Source: Pseudomonas capeferrum
GTDB lineage: Bacteria > Pseudomonadota > Gammaproteobacteria > Pseudomonadales > Pseudomonadaceae
Direction of reading: 5' to 3'
DNA length: 64,000 nucleotides
NCBI RefSeq assembly: GCF_013523055.1
Contig: NZ_JAAMQM010000005.1
Location: 186,001-250,000 of the forward strand
Positions 18,649-28,513 of this stretch are shown in pieces; position 1 is the stretch's first letter, and each line of letters begins with the position of its first letter. The notes under the pieces are model-generated. The model was not told where the DNA came from and did no database searches. It saw nothing but the letters and a program-made list of their open reading frames with translations. The translations under genes were made by a program, and so were the position numbers.

Positions 18649-19789
18649 GAGAGGTACGCTCGTTACGGAAGGTCAGTTGTTCGATGGTCAGCTGGGCATG
18701 CTCGGCCTCTTCGCGCGCCTTGAGGATGATCCCGTGATCCGCCGACTTGGCGCAGACCGGGTCGGCCTTGCTGGCATCTCCGGTGAGCATGAAGGCCTGG
18801 CAGCGGCAGCCGCCGAAGTCCTTCTCCTTCTCATCGCACGAACGGCATGGTTCGGGCATCCAGTCGTAACCGCGGAAGCGATTGAAGCCGAAGGAGTCGT
18901 ACCAGATGTGCTGCATGCTGTGATCGCGCACGTTCGGAAACTCCACGGGCAACTGGCGCGCGCCATGGCACGGCAGGGCGGTGCCGTCGGGTGTCACGGT
19001 GAGGAAAATGCTGCCCCAGCCATTCATGCAGGCCTTGGGGCGCTCTTCATAGTAGTCGGGCGTGACGAAGATCAGCTTGCAAGGATTGTCGGCGGCCTTG
19101 AGCCGTTCCCGGTATTCATTAGTGATGCGCTCGGCCCGCACAAGCTGATCGCGGGTCGGCAGCAAGCCGAGACGGTTGAGGTGCGCCCACCCATAGAACT
19201 GACAGGTGGCCAGCTCGACGAAGTCCGCCTCCAGCGCGACGCACAACTCGATGATGCGAGCGATCTTGTCGATGTTGTGCCGGTGGGTGACGAAGTTCAG
19301 CACCATGGGATAGCCGTGGGCCTTCACGGCACGGGCCATCTCCAGCTTCTGCGCGAAGGCTTTCTTCGAGCCGGCGAGCAGGTTGTTCACCTGCTCGTCG
19401 CTGGCCTGGAAACTGATCTGGATATGATCCAGCCCCGCCTGCTTGAAGGCCGCGATCTTGGACTCGGTAAGGCCGATGCCCGAGGTGATCAGGTTGGTGT
19501 AGTAGCCCAGGCGCCGGGCTTCGGCGATCAACTGTGCCAGGTCCTGGCGCACCAGGGGCTCGCCACCGGAAAAGCCGATCTGCGCGGCGCCCATCTCCCG
19601 CGCTTCGGCCATGACGCGGAACCATTGTTCGGTCGTCAGCTCCTTGCCCTGGGCGGCGAAGTCCAGCGGGTTCGAGCAGTATGGACACTGCAATGGGCAG
19701 CGATAGGTCAGCTCCGCCAACAACCAGAGGGGCAAGCCGACCTCTGGCTTGGCCGGGATGTCAGGCGAGGACGATCCAATGTTCGGCAC
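18629..19789 (-). CDS. pqqE: PqqA peptide cyclase (radical SAM)
   Basis: PqqE makes the carbon-carbon bond between the glutamate and tyrosine of PqqA. The 386-residue protein has the radical-SAM cysteines C31, C35 and C38 (CPLQCPYC), a SAM-binding GFSGGEP, and a C-terminal SPASM region with [29 protein letters not shown]. The start is a GTG at 19789, set by a strong GGAGGTGGCCC ribosome site inside the end of pqqD; the two genes overlap by 29 bases. The frame stays open upstream, but that part is antisense-like and not family sequence. Confidence 0.95.
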   Translation of the reverse strand: MPNIGSSSPDIPAKPEVGLPLWLLAELTYRCPLQCPYCSNPLDFAAQGKELTTEQWFRVMAEAREMGAAQIGFSGGEPLVRQDLAQLIAEARRLGYYTNLITSGIGLTESKIAAFKQAGLDHIQISFQASDEQVNNLLAGSKKAFAQKLEMARAVKAHGYPMVLNFVTHRHNIDKIARIIELCVALEADFVELATCQFYGWAHLNRLGLLPTRDQLVRAERITNEYRERLKAADNPCKLIFVTPDYYEERPKACMNGWGSIFLTVTPDGTALPCHGARQLPVEFPNVRDHSMQHIWYDSFGFNRFRGYDWMPEPCRSCDEKEKDFGGCRCQAFMLTGDASKADPVCAKSADHGIILKAREEAEHAQLTIEQLTFRNERTSHVIARG

Positions 19790-20036
19790 GGGCCACCTCC
19801 ATGAACTGCACGATGTCCTCGGCGACTTCCGGGACATCAGGGAACTGCTGTTGCAGCTGGGTGATGATCGCCTCCACCGAGCGCTTTCCGTCGATCAGGC
19901 CACCGATCAGGCCAGCGCTTTCGTTGAGCTTGATCATTCCCTCGGGGTAGAGCAGGACATGACCTTTCTGCGCCGGCTCGTACTGGAAACGATAGCCAGG
20001 GCGCCAGTTAGGTACTTGTGCAAGGTCGAGACTCAT
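19761..20036 (-). CDS. pqqD: PqqA-binding chaperone PqqD
   Basis: PqqD is the RiPP recognition protein that holds the PqqA precursor and delivers it to PqqE. The 91-residue length and segments [18 protein letters not shown] and GKRSVEAII are typical. Its ATG overlaps the pqqC stop by four bases and its own end overlaps pqqE. Confidence 0.95.
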   Translation of the reverse strand: MSLDLAQVPNWRPGYRFQYEPAQKGHVLLYPEGMIKLNESAGLIGGLIDGKRSVEAIITQLQQQFPDVPEVAEDIVQFMEVARAEHWIVLA

Positions 20037-20788
20037 AATGCGATCCCTTTGTGCCAGACCCGCTCGCGGGTGACGCTGTGATAAGGCGGACGATCCAGTT
20101 CATAGGCCATGCTCATGGCATCGAGCATGCTCCAGAGGATATCCAGCTTGAACTGCAGGATCTCCAGCATGCGCTCCTGACCCTCGCGCGTGGTGTAGTG
20201 CTGCAGGGTGATCGTCAAGCCATGCTCGACATCTCGCCGCGCCTGGCCGAGGCGGGTGCGGAAATACTCGTAGCCAGCCGGATCGATCCAGGGGTAATGC
20301 TGCGGCCAGCTGTCCAGACGCGACTGGTGGATCTGCGGGGCGAACAGCTCGGTCAGCGAGCTGCTGGCGGCTTCCTGCCAGCTCGCGCGGCGGGCAAAGT
20401 TGACGTAGGCATCCACGGCAAAGCGCACGCCGGGCAAAACCAGCTCCTGGGAACGCAACTGATCAGGATCCAGCCCGACCGCCTCGCCCAGGCGCAGCCA
20501 GGCCTCGATACCGCCATCCTCGCCTGGGGCGCCGTCGTGATCGAGCAGACGCTGTATCCACTCCCTGCGCACTTCGCGGTCCGGGCAATTGGCCAGGATC
20601 GCCGCATCCTTCATCGGGATGTTCACCTGGTAATAGAAACGGTTGGCCACCCACCCCTGAATCTGCTCACGGGTAGCGCGACCTTCGTACATCGCCACAT
20701 GGTACGGGTGATGAATATGGTAATAGGCGCCCTTGGCGCGTAGGGCCTGCTCGAATTCGGCAGGGGACATCGGCTTGGCGTCGCTCAT
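20033..20788 (-). CDS. pqqC: pyrroloquinoline-quinone synthase
   Basis: PqqC carries out the last, cofactor-free eight-electron oxidation and ring closure giving PQQ. The 251-residue all-helical protein shows family segments [31 protein letters not shown] and [15 protein letters not shown]. It starts eight bases after the pqqB stop and overlaps pqqD by four bases. Confidence 0.96.
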   Translation of the reverse strand: MSDAKPMSPAEFEQALRAKGAYYHIHHPYHVAMYEGRATREQIQGWVANRFYYQVNIPMKDAAILANCPDREVRREWIQRLLDHDGAPGEDGGIEAWLRLGEAVGLDPDQLRSQELVLPGVRFAVDAYVNFARRASWQEAASSSLTELFAPQIHQSRLDSWPQHYPWIDPAGYEYFRTRLGQARRDVEHGLTITLQHYTTREGQERMLEILQFKLDILWSMLDAMSMAYELDRPPYHSVTRERVWHKGIAL

Positions 20789-20796
20789 CGGCTCTC

Positions 20797-21708
20797 CTAC
20801 AGTTCGATGCTCATGCCGTCGTAGGCGACTTCGACGCCTCGGCGGACGACCTCGGCCCGCTCTGGCGAGTCTTCATCGAGAATCGGGTTGGTGTTGTTGA
20901 TGTGGATGAGCACCTTGCGCTGACGGGCGAAGCCATCGAGCACTTCAAGCATGCCCCCAGGGCCGTTTTGTGCCAGATGGCCCATTTCGCGGCCGGTCCG
21001 CGTGCCCACGCCGCGACGCTGCATCTCATCGTCCTCCCACAGCGTGCCATCCACCAGCAGGCAATCGGCGTCATGCATCAACTGCAGCAGCTGGGCATCC
21101 ACCTGACCCAGGCCCGGTGCATAGAACAGCTTGCCGCCGGTGCGCAGGTCTTCGACCAGCAGGCCGAGGTTATCGCCCGGGTGCGGGTCGAAACGATGCG
21201 GCGAGTAAGGCGGCGCGGCGCTGCGCAGCGGGAAAGGGGTGAACCGCAGGTTCGGGCAGGCGTCGATGACGAAGCTGCCTTGCAGCTCGATGGGGTTCCA
21301 TTTCAAGCCCTCGTTCCAGTGGGCGAGCATGTTGAACAGGGGGAAGCCGGTCGTCAGGTCCTGATGGACCATCTCGGTGCACCAGACCTCGTGCGGGCAG
21401 CCTTCGCGCAGGCTGAGCAGACCGGTGGTGTGATCGATCTGGCTGTCGAGCAGGACGATCGCGTCGATCCCGCTGTCACGCAAGGCGCGGGCCGGCTGCA
21501 TCGGCGCGAAGCCTTGCAGTTGGGCGCGGATGTCCGGCGAGGCGTTGCACAGGATCCAGTGCTCGCCGTCATCGGACAAGGCGATCGACGACTGGGTGCG
21601 CGCCGTGGCGCGCAGGCTGCCGTCACGAAAGCCTTTGCAGTTGGCGCAGTTGCAGTTCCACTGGGGGAAACCGCCGCCGGCGGCGGAGCCGAGAATCTGG
21701 ATGTACAT
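20797..21708 (-). CDS. pqqB: PqqB metallo-beta-lactamase-fold hydroxylase
   Basis: PqqB is a metallo-beta-lactamase-fold protein that hydroxylates the PqqE/PqqF product tyrosine. The 303-residue protein contains [18 protein letters not shown] and a zinc-type cluster in [10 protein letters not shown] near the N-terminus. The ATG at 21708 follows a GGAG site by five bases; a GTG six bases upstream is in frame but would place the ribosome site too close. pqqB lies past the pqqA terminator, so it is probably expressed by readthrough. Confidence 0.94.
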   Translation of the reverse strand: MYIQILGSAAGGGFPQWNCNCANCKGFRDGSLRATARTQSSIALSDDGEHWILCNASPDIRAQLQGFAPMQPARALRDSGIDAIVLLDSQIDHTTGLLSLREGCPHEVWCTEMVHQDLTTGFPLFNMLAHWNEGLKWNPIELQGSFVIDACPNLRFTPFPLRSAAPPYSPHRFDPHPGDNLGLLVEDLRTGGKLFYAPGLGQVDAQLLQLMHDADCLLVDGTLWEDDEMQRRGVGTRTGREMGHLAQNGPGGMLEVLDGFARQRKVLIHINNTNPILDEDSPERAEVVRRGVEVAYDGMSIEL

Positions 21709-21726
21709 GGCCACTCCGTATCCGAA

Positions 21727-21755
21727 AAATGAAAACGCCCCGGCAGGCCGAGGCG
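21727..21755 (-). terminator. terminator/attenuator between pqqA and pqqB
   Basis: Read on the minus strand, CGCCTCGG (21755-21748), loop CCTG and CCGGGGCG (21743-21736) make an eight-pair hairpin with one G-U pair, followed by TTTTC and ATTTTT. It sits 18 bases after the pqqA stop and about 28 bases before pqqB. This suits strong pqqA expression with limited readthrough into pqqBCDE. Confidence 0.85.
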
Positions 21756-21773
21756 TAGTACTCGCAAGCCGGA

Positions 21774-21845
21774 TCAGCGGCTGGCGAAATACATGGTCAC
21801 TTCAAAGCCGATACGCAGGTCAGTGTAAGCAGGTTTGGTCCACAT
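21774..21845 (-). CDS. pqqA: PQQ precursor peptide
   Basis: This 23-residue peptide starts [15 protein letters not shown] and ends VTMYFASR. The glutamate (E15) and tyrosine (Y19) in the E-x3-Y spacing are the two residues fused to make PQQ. A strong AAGGAG ribosome site is seven bases before the ATG. It lies between pqqF and pqqB on the same strand, with a terminator just downstream. Confidence 0.97.
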   Translation of the reverse strand: MWTKPAYTDLRIGFEVTMYFASR

Positions 21846-22012
21846 GGGATTACTCCTTCAGGATAGGTCATGGGAGGAACAGCTAGATATTTGGTGCCAT
21901 CGCGAAGCGAGGGTTCCACTGCTGGGATAGCGTTATCTTACAAGAAAATTCTGTACCAAAAGGTTAAATCTTGGAAATGCGCCTTTGCGGACGATGTAAC
22001 AATCGCCAGGTT

Positions 22013-24325
22013 TCAATTCCAGGCCGCATCGGGTTCAGGCGCATTGGCAAGGCATAGCCAACCGTATTCGCCCGACAGCAAGCTCCTTTGCAGGTCGTCC
22101 AGATCATCCTGGTCCGTCAGCAGAATAGACTGCCGCACGTGGGCAAGCGGTTGGGGGCATGTGGCCAACTCGGTCTGCCATGCCCATTCAGCCATCTCTG
22201 CCTCCGTCATCGCGGTCTGGGCGAACTGGTCGGAAAGGGTCTGGCGAACAAGCGGGTCGAGGGCGATCGGCTGGCTCAATAATTCCAGCAGATGGCCAAG
22301 GATCTCGCGGGGGCTGGCGTGCGGTGACTGCACCCCGAAAAGCAGACCGCCGTACCCCTCGATCTGACGAAAGGCACTGAACACCGCGTAGCCCAACTGC
22401 AATTCGACCCGCAGCAGTCGGTACACCGGCCCCTGCCATAGCTGGGCGAGCAGACGGCCGGCAGCCTGCTTGTCGGGAGGCAGCGACATGAACAGCAGCA
22501 GTGCGTGCTCACTGCCTGGAAGCGTGACCGTCCGCCATTGGCGGCCAGCGCTCAGGTCTGGCACCTGAGCAGGCCCGTGCTGGCCTGGAAGCGCTTGCAG
22601 CGCGGCGCTGAGTGCGCGTTGCGCATGTGGGTCGAACCCTACGGCCAGGCCATGCCAGCGAGCCTGCCGCCATGTTTCATCGAGCAGTGCCTGATTCGGG
22701 GCGCAGGCTTCCTGGGGGGGCTGGAGAAAGCCCTGCAGGGTCTCCGGTAGTTGCGTGAGCAAGGCGCGGATCGGGATCAATGCCGGTGCGGGGGTTGCCG
22801 GAGTCTTCCAGCATTCAGGCGCCGGTGCGCGCAGCAATGCCAAGGCTTCCTCCGTGGCACGGATGACGGCGGCCGGTCGCCCCGCGTAGCGCAGTTGCCA
22901 ATACTCACCACTGGCACCGAACCGCAATTGCACCGAGGCACGTTCGGCGCGTTCCTTCAGCGCGCGCAGGCTGTGCTCGAAGATTTCTTCGAAACGCTTG
23001 CACCAAGCCGCATCGACTCGCCAGCGCAGATGCAGCGAGGCGAATCCGCTCGAGACGGGCAGGTCGTCGCTGATCGTCAGGCCCGTCGGCCAGGCGCAGT
23101 CGTCATCCTCGGGCAGCTCGGCCAGCAGCAAAGGTTCTGGAGGAGGCAATCGCCATTGCCCGTGCGTGCGGGTCGGCAGCGCCGACAGTAGCGCTTGCAG
23201 CGCGCCTATGCCGACGTGGTCGAGCGCCCGCATTGGCAGGCCGCCGCTGTCTCGACGCGCCAGTTCAAGCGCGCCTGCCGCTTGCTCGCGGCTGAGCTGC
23301 AGGTCGGCAAACCGGTCATTCAGGATCTGCGGGTCGAGCTGGCGAATAAACCCCAGCCAGCCCTGCAGCAGCGCCAGGGTTTCGTCTTCGCACGCTTGCT
23401 CACTCAACTGCAGCTGTATTTGCCAGAGCAACTGGCCGGCAAAGCTGTACAGGGTGCTGGTGCTGAAGTCTCGCAGCCAACCCCGACGCCGCATCTCTCC
23501 CAGCCATCCGCCTGGACGGTTGTCGCCAAGCCAGGCGTCGAGAAGCTCAAGGGCCTGTTCCGTAACCTCGGGCAGGCCTTCGAGTACGAATAGCAGAACC
23601 TGCTTGCCCTCCACCCGCTGTGTGCGAACACCGCCCTCCAGTGGAGGCGGCGCGGACTGCTCGATGCGCCCTCCGGAAGGCAGGAGCGCCCCGTGTTCCC
23701 TTGCGAGCGCCTCCAACTGGTCCAGTGACTGAGGTCCGCACAGGCTCAGTACCATCTGACCGCCTTGGTAATAGCGCGTGTGGAAATGCCGCAGAGCTCG
23801 CTGGAAAGCCGGATCCCGCAGCGCCAGGCTGTGGCGGTTGCCCGCGTGAAAACCAGCCAGCGGGTGTCGCGCCGATACCGATTGAAGCCGGGCGAACTGA
23901 CGCTGCGCCTCAGGGTTGCGCGACCAGGCGATGAACTCCGCGTGGATGACCTCGCGCTCGCGATGCTGGCGTTCGATACCGAGATCAGGCTCGGCCAGCA
24001 TCTGGCACAGGCGCTCCAGCCCGCCGGCGAGCGCTGCCGGGGCGACCTCGAAGAAGAAGTCCGTCGTGCGTTCGCGGGTGCTGGCGTTGATCTGTCCGCC
24101 CTGGGATTGCACATAGCGCATCAAGCCGTCTTCCAACGGAAACCGCGTGGTACCGAGGAAAAACAGGTGCTCGAGAAAGTGCGCCATGCCTGGCCAGCGT
24201 TCGGGCGCATCGTGGCTGCCCGCGTGCACCCGCAACGCGGCGGCGCAACGCTTCAGGCGCGGAGCGTGGCGCAGAACGAGCCGCAGGCCGTTGTCGAGGG
24301 TCAGGTGGCGGATGGCGTCAGGCAT
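22013..24325 (-). CDS. pqqF: PqqF zinc peptidase (M16 family)
   Basis: PqqF (with PqqG in some species) is the protease that cuts the cross-linked glutamate-tyrosine unit from PqqA. The 770-residue protein begins with an M16 peptidase domain containing the inverted zinc motif HFLEH near residue 50 and the downstream glutamate in EREVIHAEF. Three more degenerate M16-like domains follow. Start ATG at 24325 gives MPDAIRHLTLDNGLRLVL, a normal M16 opening. It is the first gene of the pqq cluster, 167 bases upstream of pqqA. Confidence 0.93.
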   Translation of the reverse strand: MPDAIRHLTLDNGLRLVLRHAPRLKRCAAALRVHAGSHDAPERWPGMAHFLEHLFFLGTTRFPLEDGLMRYVQSQGGQINASTRERTTDFFFEVAPAALAGGLERLCQMLAEPDLGIERQHREREVIHAEFIAWSRNPEAQRQFARLQSVSARHPLAGFHAGNRHSLALRDPAFQRALRHFHTRYYQGGQMVLSLCGPQSLDQLEALAREHGALLPSGGRIEQSAPPPLEGGVRTQRVEGKQVLLFVLEGLPEVTEQALELLDAWLGDNRPGGWLGEMRRRGWLRDFSTSTLYSFAGQLLWQIQLQLSEQACEDETLALLQGWLGFIRQLDPQILNDRFADLQLSREQAAGALELARRDSGGLPMRALDHVGIGALQALLSALPTRTHGQWRLPPPEPLLLAELPEDDDCAWPTGLTISDDLPVSSGFASLHLRWRVDAAWCKRFEEIFEHSLRALKERAERASVQLRFGASGEYWQLRYAGRPAAVIRATEEALALLRAPAPECWKTPATPAPALIPIRALLTQLPETLQGFLQPPQEACAPNQALLDETWRQARWHGLAVGFDPHAQRALSAALQALPGQHGPAQVPDLSAGRQWRTVTLPGSEHALLLFMSLPPDKQAAGRLLAQLWQGPVYRLLRVELQLGYAVFSAFRQIEGYGGLLFGVQSPHASPREILGHLLELLSQPIALDPLVRQTLSDQFAQTAMTEAEMAEWAWQTELATCPQPLAHVRQSILLTDQDDLDDLQRSLLSGEYGWLCLANAPEPDAAWN

Positions 24326-24360
24326 CGTGGCTCCGGGGTTGAGGGAGGAGGGGCGATCGG

Positions 24361-25158
24361 CTATCGGTCCGCCAGACCGTGCAACTCCCGACGCAGGTCC
24401 GTGAGGTACGGATACGCCTGCCGCCCCTGGGTCACGTGCTCGTGCTGCAAGTCCGCGAACAACAGGCATTCGTCATGCCCAGCCATGGCCAGCAGGCTGC
24501 CGTCCGGCCCGACGATGCTGCTCTGTCCGCAGTACTCGATGGCTTGCTCGGCGCCGCAATAGTTCGCGTAGACCAGGTAGCACTGGTTCTCCTGGGCGCG
24601 GACGCGCACGGTGAACTGGCAGACGAAGTCGTAGGGCGCCATGTTCGCTGTCGGCACCAGGATCAGTTCGGCGCCCGCCAGCGCCAGGCGCCGGGCATTC
24701 TCCGGAAATTCGATGTCGTAGCAGATCAGCAACCCGAGTTTCCAGCCATCGAGTTCGACCACCGGAAAATGGTCCGCGCCGGCGCTGAACATCGAGCGAT
24801 CCAGCTCCCCGAACAGATGCGTCTTGCGGTAGTTGCACCGACTGCTTCCGTGGGCATCGATCAACTGCACGCTGTTGTACACCTGGCCATCTTCGGCCAG
24901 CTCGGGGTAGCCATAGACGATAGCGATACGATGGGCCTGAGCGATCTCCACCACGGTCATGGCCGAGGCTCCGTCGGTGGTCTCCGCCAACTGTCGCACG
25001 GCGTCCAGCCCGATGTTGTAACCGGTCAGGTACATCTCGGGACAGACCAGCAGCTGCGCGCCACCGGCCGATGCCAACTGGGCCTGGTGCTGGAGGCGCG
25101 CAAGGTTGCCGGGCACGTCCAGGGGGCCGGGCGCACCTTGGAACAGGGCTATACGCAT
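24361..25158 (-). CDS. davA: 5-aminopentanamidase (delta-aminovaleramidase)
   Basis: DavA hydrolyses 5-aminopentanamide to 5-aminovalerate and ammonia in the P. putida lysine route. The 265-residue carbon-nitrogen hydrolase has the catalytic triad E41 (CPEMYLTGY), K112 (YRKTHLFGELD) and C146 (LLICYDIEFPE). It starts 15 bases after davB on the same strand, which supports this specific role rather than a general nitrilase-family amidase. Confidence 0.92.
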   Translation of the reverse strand: MRIALFQGAPGPLDVPGNLARLQHQAQLASAGGAQLLVCPEMYLTGYNIGLDAVRQLAETTDGASAMTVVEIAQAHRIAIVYGYPELAEDGQVYNSVQLIDAHGSSRCNYRKTHLFGELDRSMFSAGADHFPVVELDGWKLGLLICYDIEFPENARRLALAGAELILVPTANMAPYDFVCQFTVRVRAQENQCYLVYANYCGAEQAIEYCGQSSIVGPDGSLLAMAGHDECLLFADLQHEHVTQGRQAYPYLTDLRRELHGLADR

Positions 25159-25173
25159 GACGCCTTTCCTCTT

Positions 25174-26856
25174 TCAGTCGGCCAGGGCGATCGGACCGAG
25201 CGCGTGGAACACATCCCCAGGGCCGGGATTGTCGGGGTGGGTCTGCCCACCGAAGTGAGTCATGATACCCCACACCGCATTGAGCGACGTCTGGACCGCG
25301 CCTTCGACCCAGGCGGGCGTCCACGACACATCGTCACCGGCAATGAAGATACCGCGCTGCTCCTCGGGCATGGCCTGCTGCATGAAGTGGGCGTACATGC
25401 GCTGGTTGTAGCGGTAGTGTCCGGGCAGCGCCCCTTTGAAGGCACCCAGGAAGTAGGGATCGGCCTCCCAGGAGACGGTGATCGGATCACCGATGACATG
25501 GCCGGCGATATCGAGTTTGGGGTAGATCTTCCTCAACGCGTCCAGGGCCAGCTTCACGCGTTTTTCCACGGGGTGCGGCAGCATTTTCAAGGCGTCGCTC
25601 ATCCACGAGTAGGACAGGCAGATCACCCCCGGCTTGTCGTCGCCGTTGTCGAACAGATAGGTGCCACGGGTCAGGCGGTCGGTCAGGGTCATGCTCATCA
25701 GGTCGCGACCGGTTTCCGGGTCCTTGTCTTTCCAGAACGGGCGATCGACCATGACGAAGGTCTTCGACGACTGCATGTAGCGAGTACGGTCCAGGGCCAT
25801 CCACATCTTCTGCGAAAACAGCGATTCCTCGCATTCGATCTGGGTCGTCAGCAACCAGCTCTGGCACGTGGTCAGGACCGCCGCGTAGTGGCGGGTGTCG
25901 CCCCAGTTGTCGGTCACCGCCAGGCGGCCATCGGCGGCACGCGCGATGCTCTTGACCCCTGAACGTGGTGCTCCGCCATGCAAGGTGCTCAGGCTGGTGC
26001 CTTCCGGCCAGTGCTGACAACGCTCCGGCTGGTGACGCCAGATGCCCTGGGGCACCTGCTCGACGCCGCCGACGATCAGGTGCTGATTATCGTCGCAGTT
26101 GGTCATCACCACGCGGAAGATTTCCAGCATGGAGTTGGGAAAATCCGAATCCCAACCACCGGTCCCGAAGCCTACCTGGCCGAACACTTCCCGATGCTGG
26201 AAACTCAGTTTGGCGAATGCCTTGGAGGACGCGACGAAATCATAGAAGGTGCGGTCATCCCACAGTGGCACCAGACGATTCCACAACTGCTTGAGGCGCA
26301 GCACGTTCCGGTCGCGAATGGCCTGCTGGATCTCGCCGAACGCTGCGCCGTCCTCGAGGGCATCGGCCCAGGCATCGGCGACCTCATGGAAAAGCGAGGG
26401 CAGGTCCGATGGCTTCTCGGCATAGTAGGTCTGGCCTTCAAGATCGATCACCGTGCTGCCGGATGCCGAGGTCAGGGGATTGGGGAAGGGTTTCGATTCC
26501 AGGCCCAGCTTGTCGACGTAATGGTAGAAGGCCGTGGACGACACCGGAAAGCGCATGCCGCCCAGCTCCGCAACAATGCCGTCGGTGCCATTGAATGGCT
26601 GGGAGCGCAGTCGTCCACCAAGCTTCGATGCTTCGTATACCACGGGCTTGAGGCCCAGCTTCATCAGCTCGTAGGCCGCCACCAGTCCAGCGATACCGGC
26701 ACCGACAATCGCCACCTCCTCACCCAGCCGCTCGGCCGGGATACTGCCCAGGCCGGCTGGGTGCTCCAGCCAATCATCGAAAGCGAAGGGAAAGTCGGGA
26801 CCGAAGCTGGTGATGGGTTTCTTGCCGTCGACGGGATGGCGATTGTTCTTGTTCAT
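25174..26856 (-). CDS. davB: L-lysine 2-monooxygenase
   Basis: DavB oxidatively decarboxylates L-lysine to 5-aminopentanamide. The 560-residue flavoprotein has the FAD-binding Rossmann motif VAIVGAGIAGLVAAYELMK, the following EASKLGGRLRSQPF and a C-terminal FAD contact FIAGDDVSWTPAWVEGAVQTS (shown in part: IAGDDVSW). It belongs to the flavin amine oxidase group that includes tryptophan 2-monooxygenase; the adjacent davA decides the lysine assignment. First gene of the davBA operon, with an Lrp-family regulator 0.7 kb upstream. Confidence 0.92.
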   Translation of the reverse strand: MNKNNRHPVDGKKPITSFGPDFPFAFDDWLEHPAGLGSIPAERLGEEVAIVGAGIAGLVAAYELMKLGLKPVVYEASKLGGRLRSQPFNGTDGIVAELGGMRFPVSSTAFYHYVDKLGLESKPFPNPLTSASGSTVIDLEGQTYYAEKPSDLPSLFHEVADAWADALEDGAAFGEIQQAIRDRNVLRLKQLWNRLVPLWDDRTFYDFVASSKAFAKLSFQHREVFGQVGFGTGGWDSDFPNSMLEIFRVVMTNCDDNQHLIVGGVEQVPQGIWRHQPERCQHWPEGTSLSTLHGGAPRSGVKSIARAADGRLAVTDNWGDTRHYAAVLTTCQSWLLTTQIECEESLFSQKMWMALDRTRYMQSSKTFVMVDRPFWKDKDPETGRDLMSMTLTDRLTRGTYLFDNGDDKPGVICLSYSWMSDALKMLPHPVEKRVKLALDALRKIYPKLDIAGHVIGDPITVSWEADPYFLGAFKGALPGHYRYNQRMYAHFMQQAMPEEQRGIFIAGDDVSWTPAWVEGAVQTSLNAVWGIMTHFGGQTHPDNPGPGDVFHALGPIALAD

Positions 26857-27082
26857 GGAAGACCTTGGGCTGGGGCTGCGCGGGGGAGGCTGCCTGAGTA
26901 TAGGAAATGCCTGAGGTCATTCTAGGGAGGTGGGCGGACGTAAATAAGACGCAGAGTGTTGTCGTTATGGGGGGTTTTTCGTCGATTTGTCTGATTGGAA
27001 GGGCGATATGACATAAATGAGCTGTCGGTGGAAACTGCTTGGCCATTGGGATGGGTCACCCTCATCACGGCGGCTCGGCATC

Positions 27083-27344
27083 CAGGCAAGCCCGCTTCTA
27101 CCGGGGGCGGCGCTTGTTATCAGGAGTATGGATCATCGATAAAGGTGTGAACTGCTAAAAACCAGTGGGAGCAACTGGCTTGCTCAAATTTCGAAATGCA
27201 TGCGTTCCTGGACTGCCCCCAAGGTTGGATTGATGTCCAGCTTCTTGGGCAGTCCATCCCAGTGGGAGCGGGCTTGCCCGCGAACACGGGCCAAGCTCGT
27301 GCCATCCACCGCGTGGCTTGCTTCGCGGGTAAACCCGCTCCCAC
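27083..27344. repeat. REP cluster with an inverted REP pair
   Basis: GTGGGAGCGGGCTTGCCCGC (27262-27281) and its near inverse GCGGGTAAACCCGCTCCCAC (27325-27344) form a pair of opposed P. putida-type REP elements 40 bases apart. Two degenerate copies lie nearby: GGCAAGCCCGCTTCTACCGG (27085-27104) and GTGGGAGCAACTGGCTTGC (27165-27183). The cluster occupies the non-coding gap upstream of davB. The remaining sequence of this 713-base gap (26857-27569) holds no gene I can support. Confidence 0.85.
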
Positions 27345-27569
27345 CGGAATCACGCACTGGCGGCGACCGCCATCGCTACCGCGGGAGCGCTTGCTGCGCT
27401 GTCGCCCAAGCAACGATTCTTAAGCCACCGCCGTACCTATGGGGCTTGCCCGGGATGAGGCCATAAGCCTTTACAAGGGAGAAGGCCAAAGCCGAACGCC
27501 AGAATCGGCTGCTTCTAACTGAGTGGCATTAGGCAAGTAACACCGTATCTACGCGAACATCACCTCAAA

Positions 27570-28031
27570 TCAGCCCGGCTGTCCGCGATCGACCTTGCTA
27601 CTGAGAATGATCGAGGTCGTGGTCTTTTCCACGCCTTCAAGGTTGCCGATCTGGTCAAGCAACTGATCGAGCTGCTCCGGTGAATCCGTGCGCAGCCAGG
27701 CGACGTAATCGAATTCGCCGCTGACCGCACACAGCTGCTGAACCTGGCCCATCGCACTCATGCGCCTGACCACATCCTTGCCCGCGCGCGGTTGCACGGT
27801 GATCCCGACATACGCTTGCAGCCCGCCATCGATCAAGCGCTGCCCCAGACGAACACCATAGCCGGTGATGACCTTGCCTTTCTCCAGCCGTGCCAGCCGA
27901 GCGGTGACCGTGGTGCGGGCGATGCCTAACTGGCGAGCGAGGGTGGCGACGCTTTCGCGGGCGTTGATCTGCAGCAGGGAGAGCAACTGACGGTCGATTT
28001 CGTCGAGAGCGGTGGGGCGGGATTCCGGCAT
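27570..28031 (-). CDS. Lrp/AsnC family regulator
   Basis: The 153-residue protein has an N-terminal winged helix (LDEIDRQLLSLLQINARES, then LARQLGIARTTVTARLARLE) and a C-terminal RAM/AsnC ligand domain (GGLQAYVGITVQPRAG, CAVSGEFDYVAWL). It is a leucine-responsive-type regulator that binds an amino acid. Lying upstream of davBA on the same strand, it may respond to lysine or a breakdown product; this is inference from position. Confidence 0.92.
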   Translation of the reverse strand: MPESRPTALDEIDRQLLSLLQINARESVATLARQLGIARTTVTARLARLEKGKVITGYGVRLGQRLIDGGLQAYVGITVQPRAGKDVVRRMSAMGQVQQLCAVSGEFDYVAWLRTDSPEQLDQLLDQIGNLEGVEKTTTSIILSSKVDRGQPG

Positions 28032-28167
28032 GAGGGGTCTCGGTGGTGGGTCCGGTGGGCCAGGCGGGCGCCGGGTCGGAGCGTACCTTAAATCATGGGG
28101 CGGGAGAGATCATGTGCGCGCTTTCACCTTGCGGGCGGACTTGAGCGAGTAGAACGCTGGATGCTGT

Positions 28168-28467
28168 TCAGTTCTTGCACCTGGCCAACACCACTTGGCA
28201 AGTCTTCGGCGTGCCGCCGGAGCGACCGGCATAGCGAACGCAGTTATTCAGGGATTTCTGACGCGCTATGTTCAAGCTCGAACCCCAGGCCAGACCGCCT
28301 TCGCCAGCGGTGGGGACCGCTTTCGCGTAGCAGGCGGAGCCTAGGCTTGCCATGGCGTAGCGGCTGGTCTTGGGTTTGCTCGAGCATCCTGTCGTCGACG
28401 TCAGGGCGATAGCCAGCAGGCAGGGAAGAGCCCATGAGGAGCACGGGTGTGAGGTTTTTCCGATCAT
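28168..28467 (-). CDS. small lipoprotein-like secreted protein
   Basis: The 99-residue protein has a hydrophobic signal (SSWALPCLLAIALTSTTGC) ending at a cysteine, so it is probably a lipoprotein, although the residues before the cysteine (STTG) fit the lipobox poorly. The mature part, with ACYAKA, AWGSSLNIARQKSLNNC and CQVVLARCKN, resembles the DUF4189 group of small cysteine-containing secreted proteins. Four mature cysteines could pair. The ATG at 28467 follows an AGGAG site by seven bases. Function unknown. Confidence 0.65.
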   Translation of the reverse strand: MIGKTSHPCSSWALPCLLAIALTSTTGCSSKPKTSRYAMASLGSACYAKAVPTAGEGGLAWGSSLNIARQKSLNNCVRYAGRSGGTPKTCQVVLARCKN

Positions 28468-28513
28468 CCCGTGTCTCCTGCAGGAAGAAGCTCGGTGGTG
28501 TGCTCTATCAATG

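Noticed and set aside
28032..28167. Short gap between the Lrp gene and the lipoprotein
   Set aside because: I looked for a further gene or RNA and found nothing supportable.
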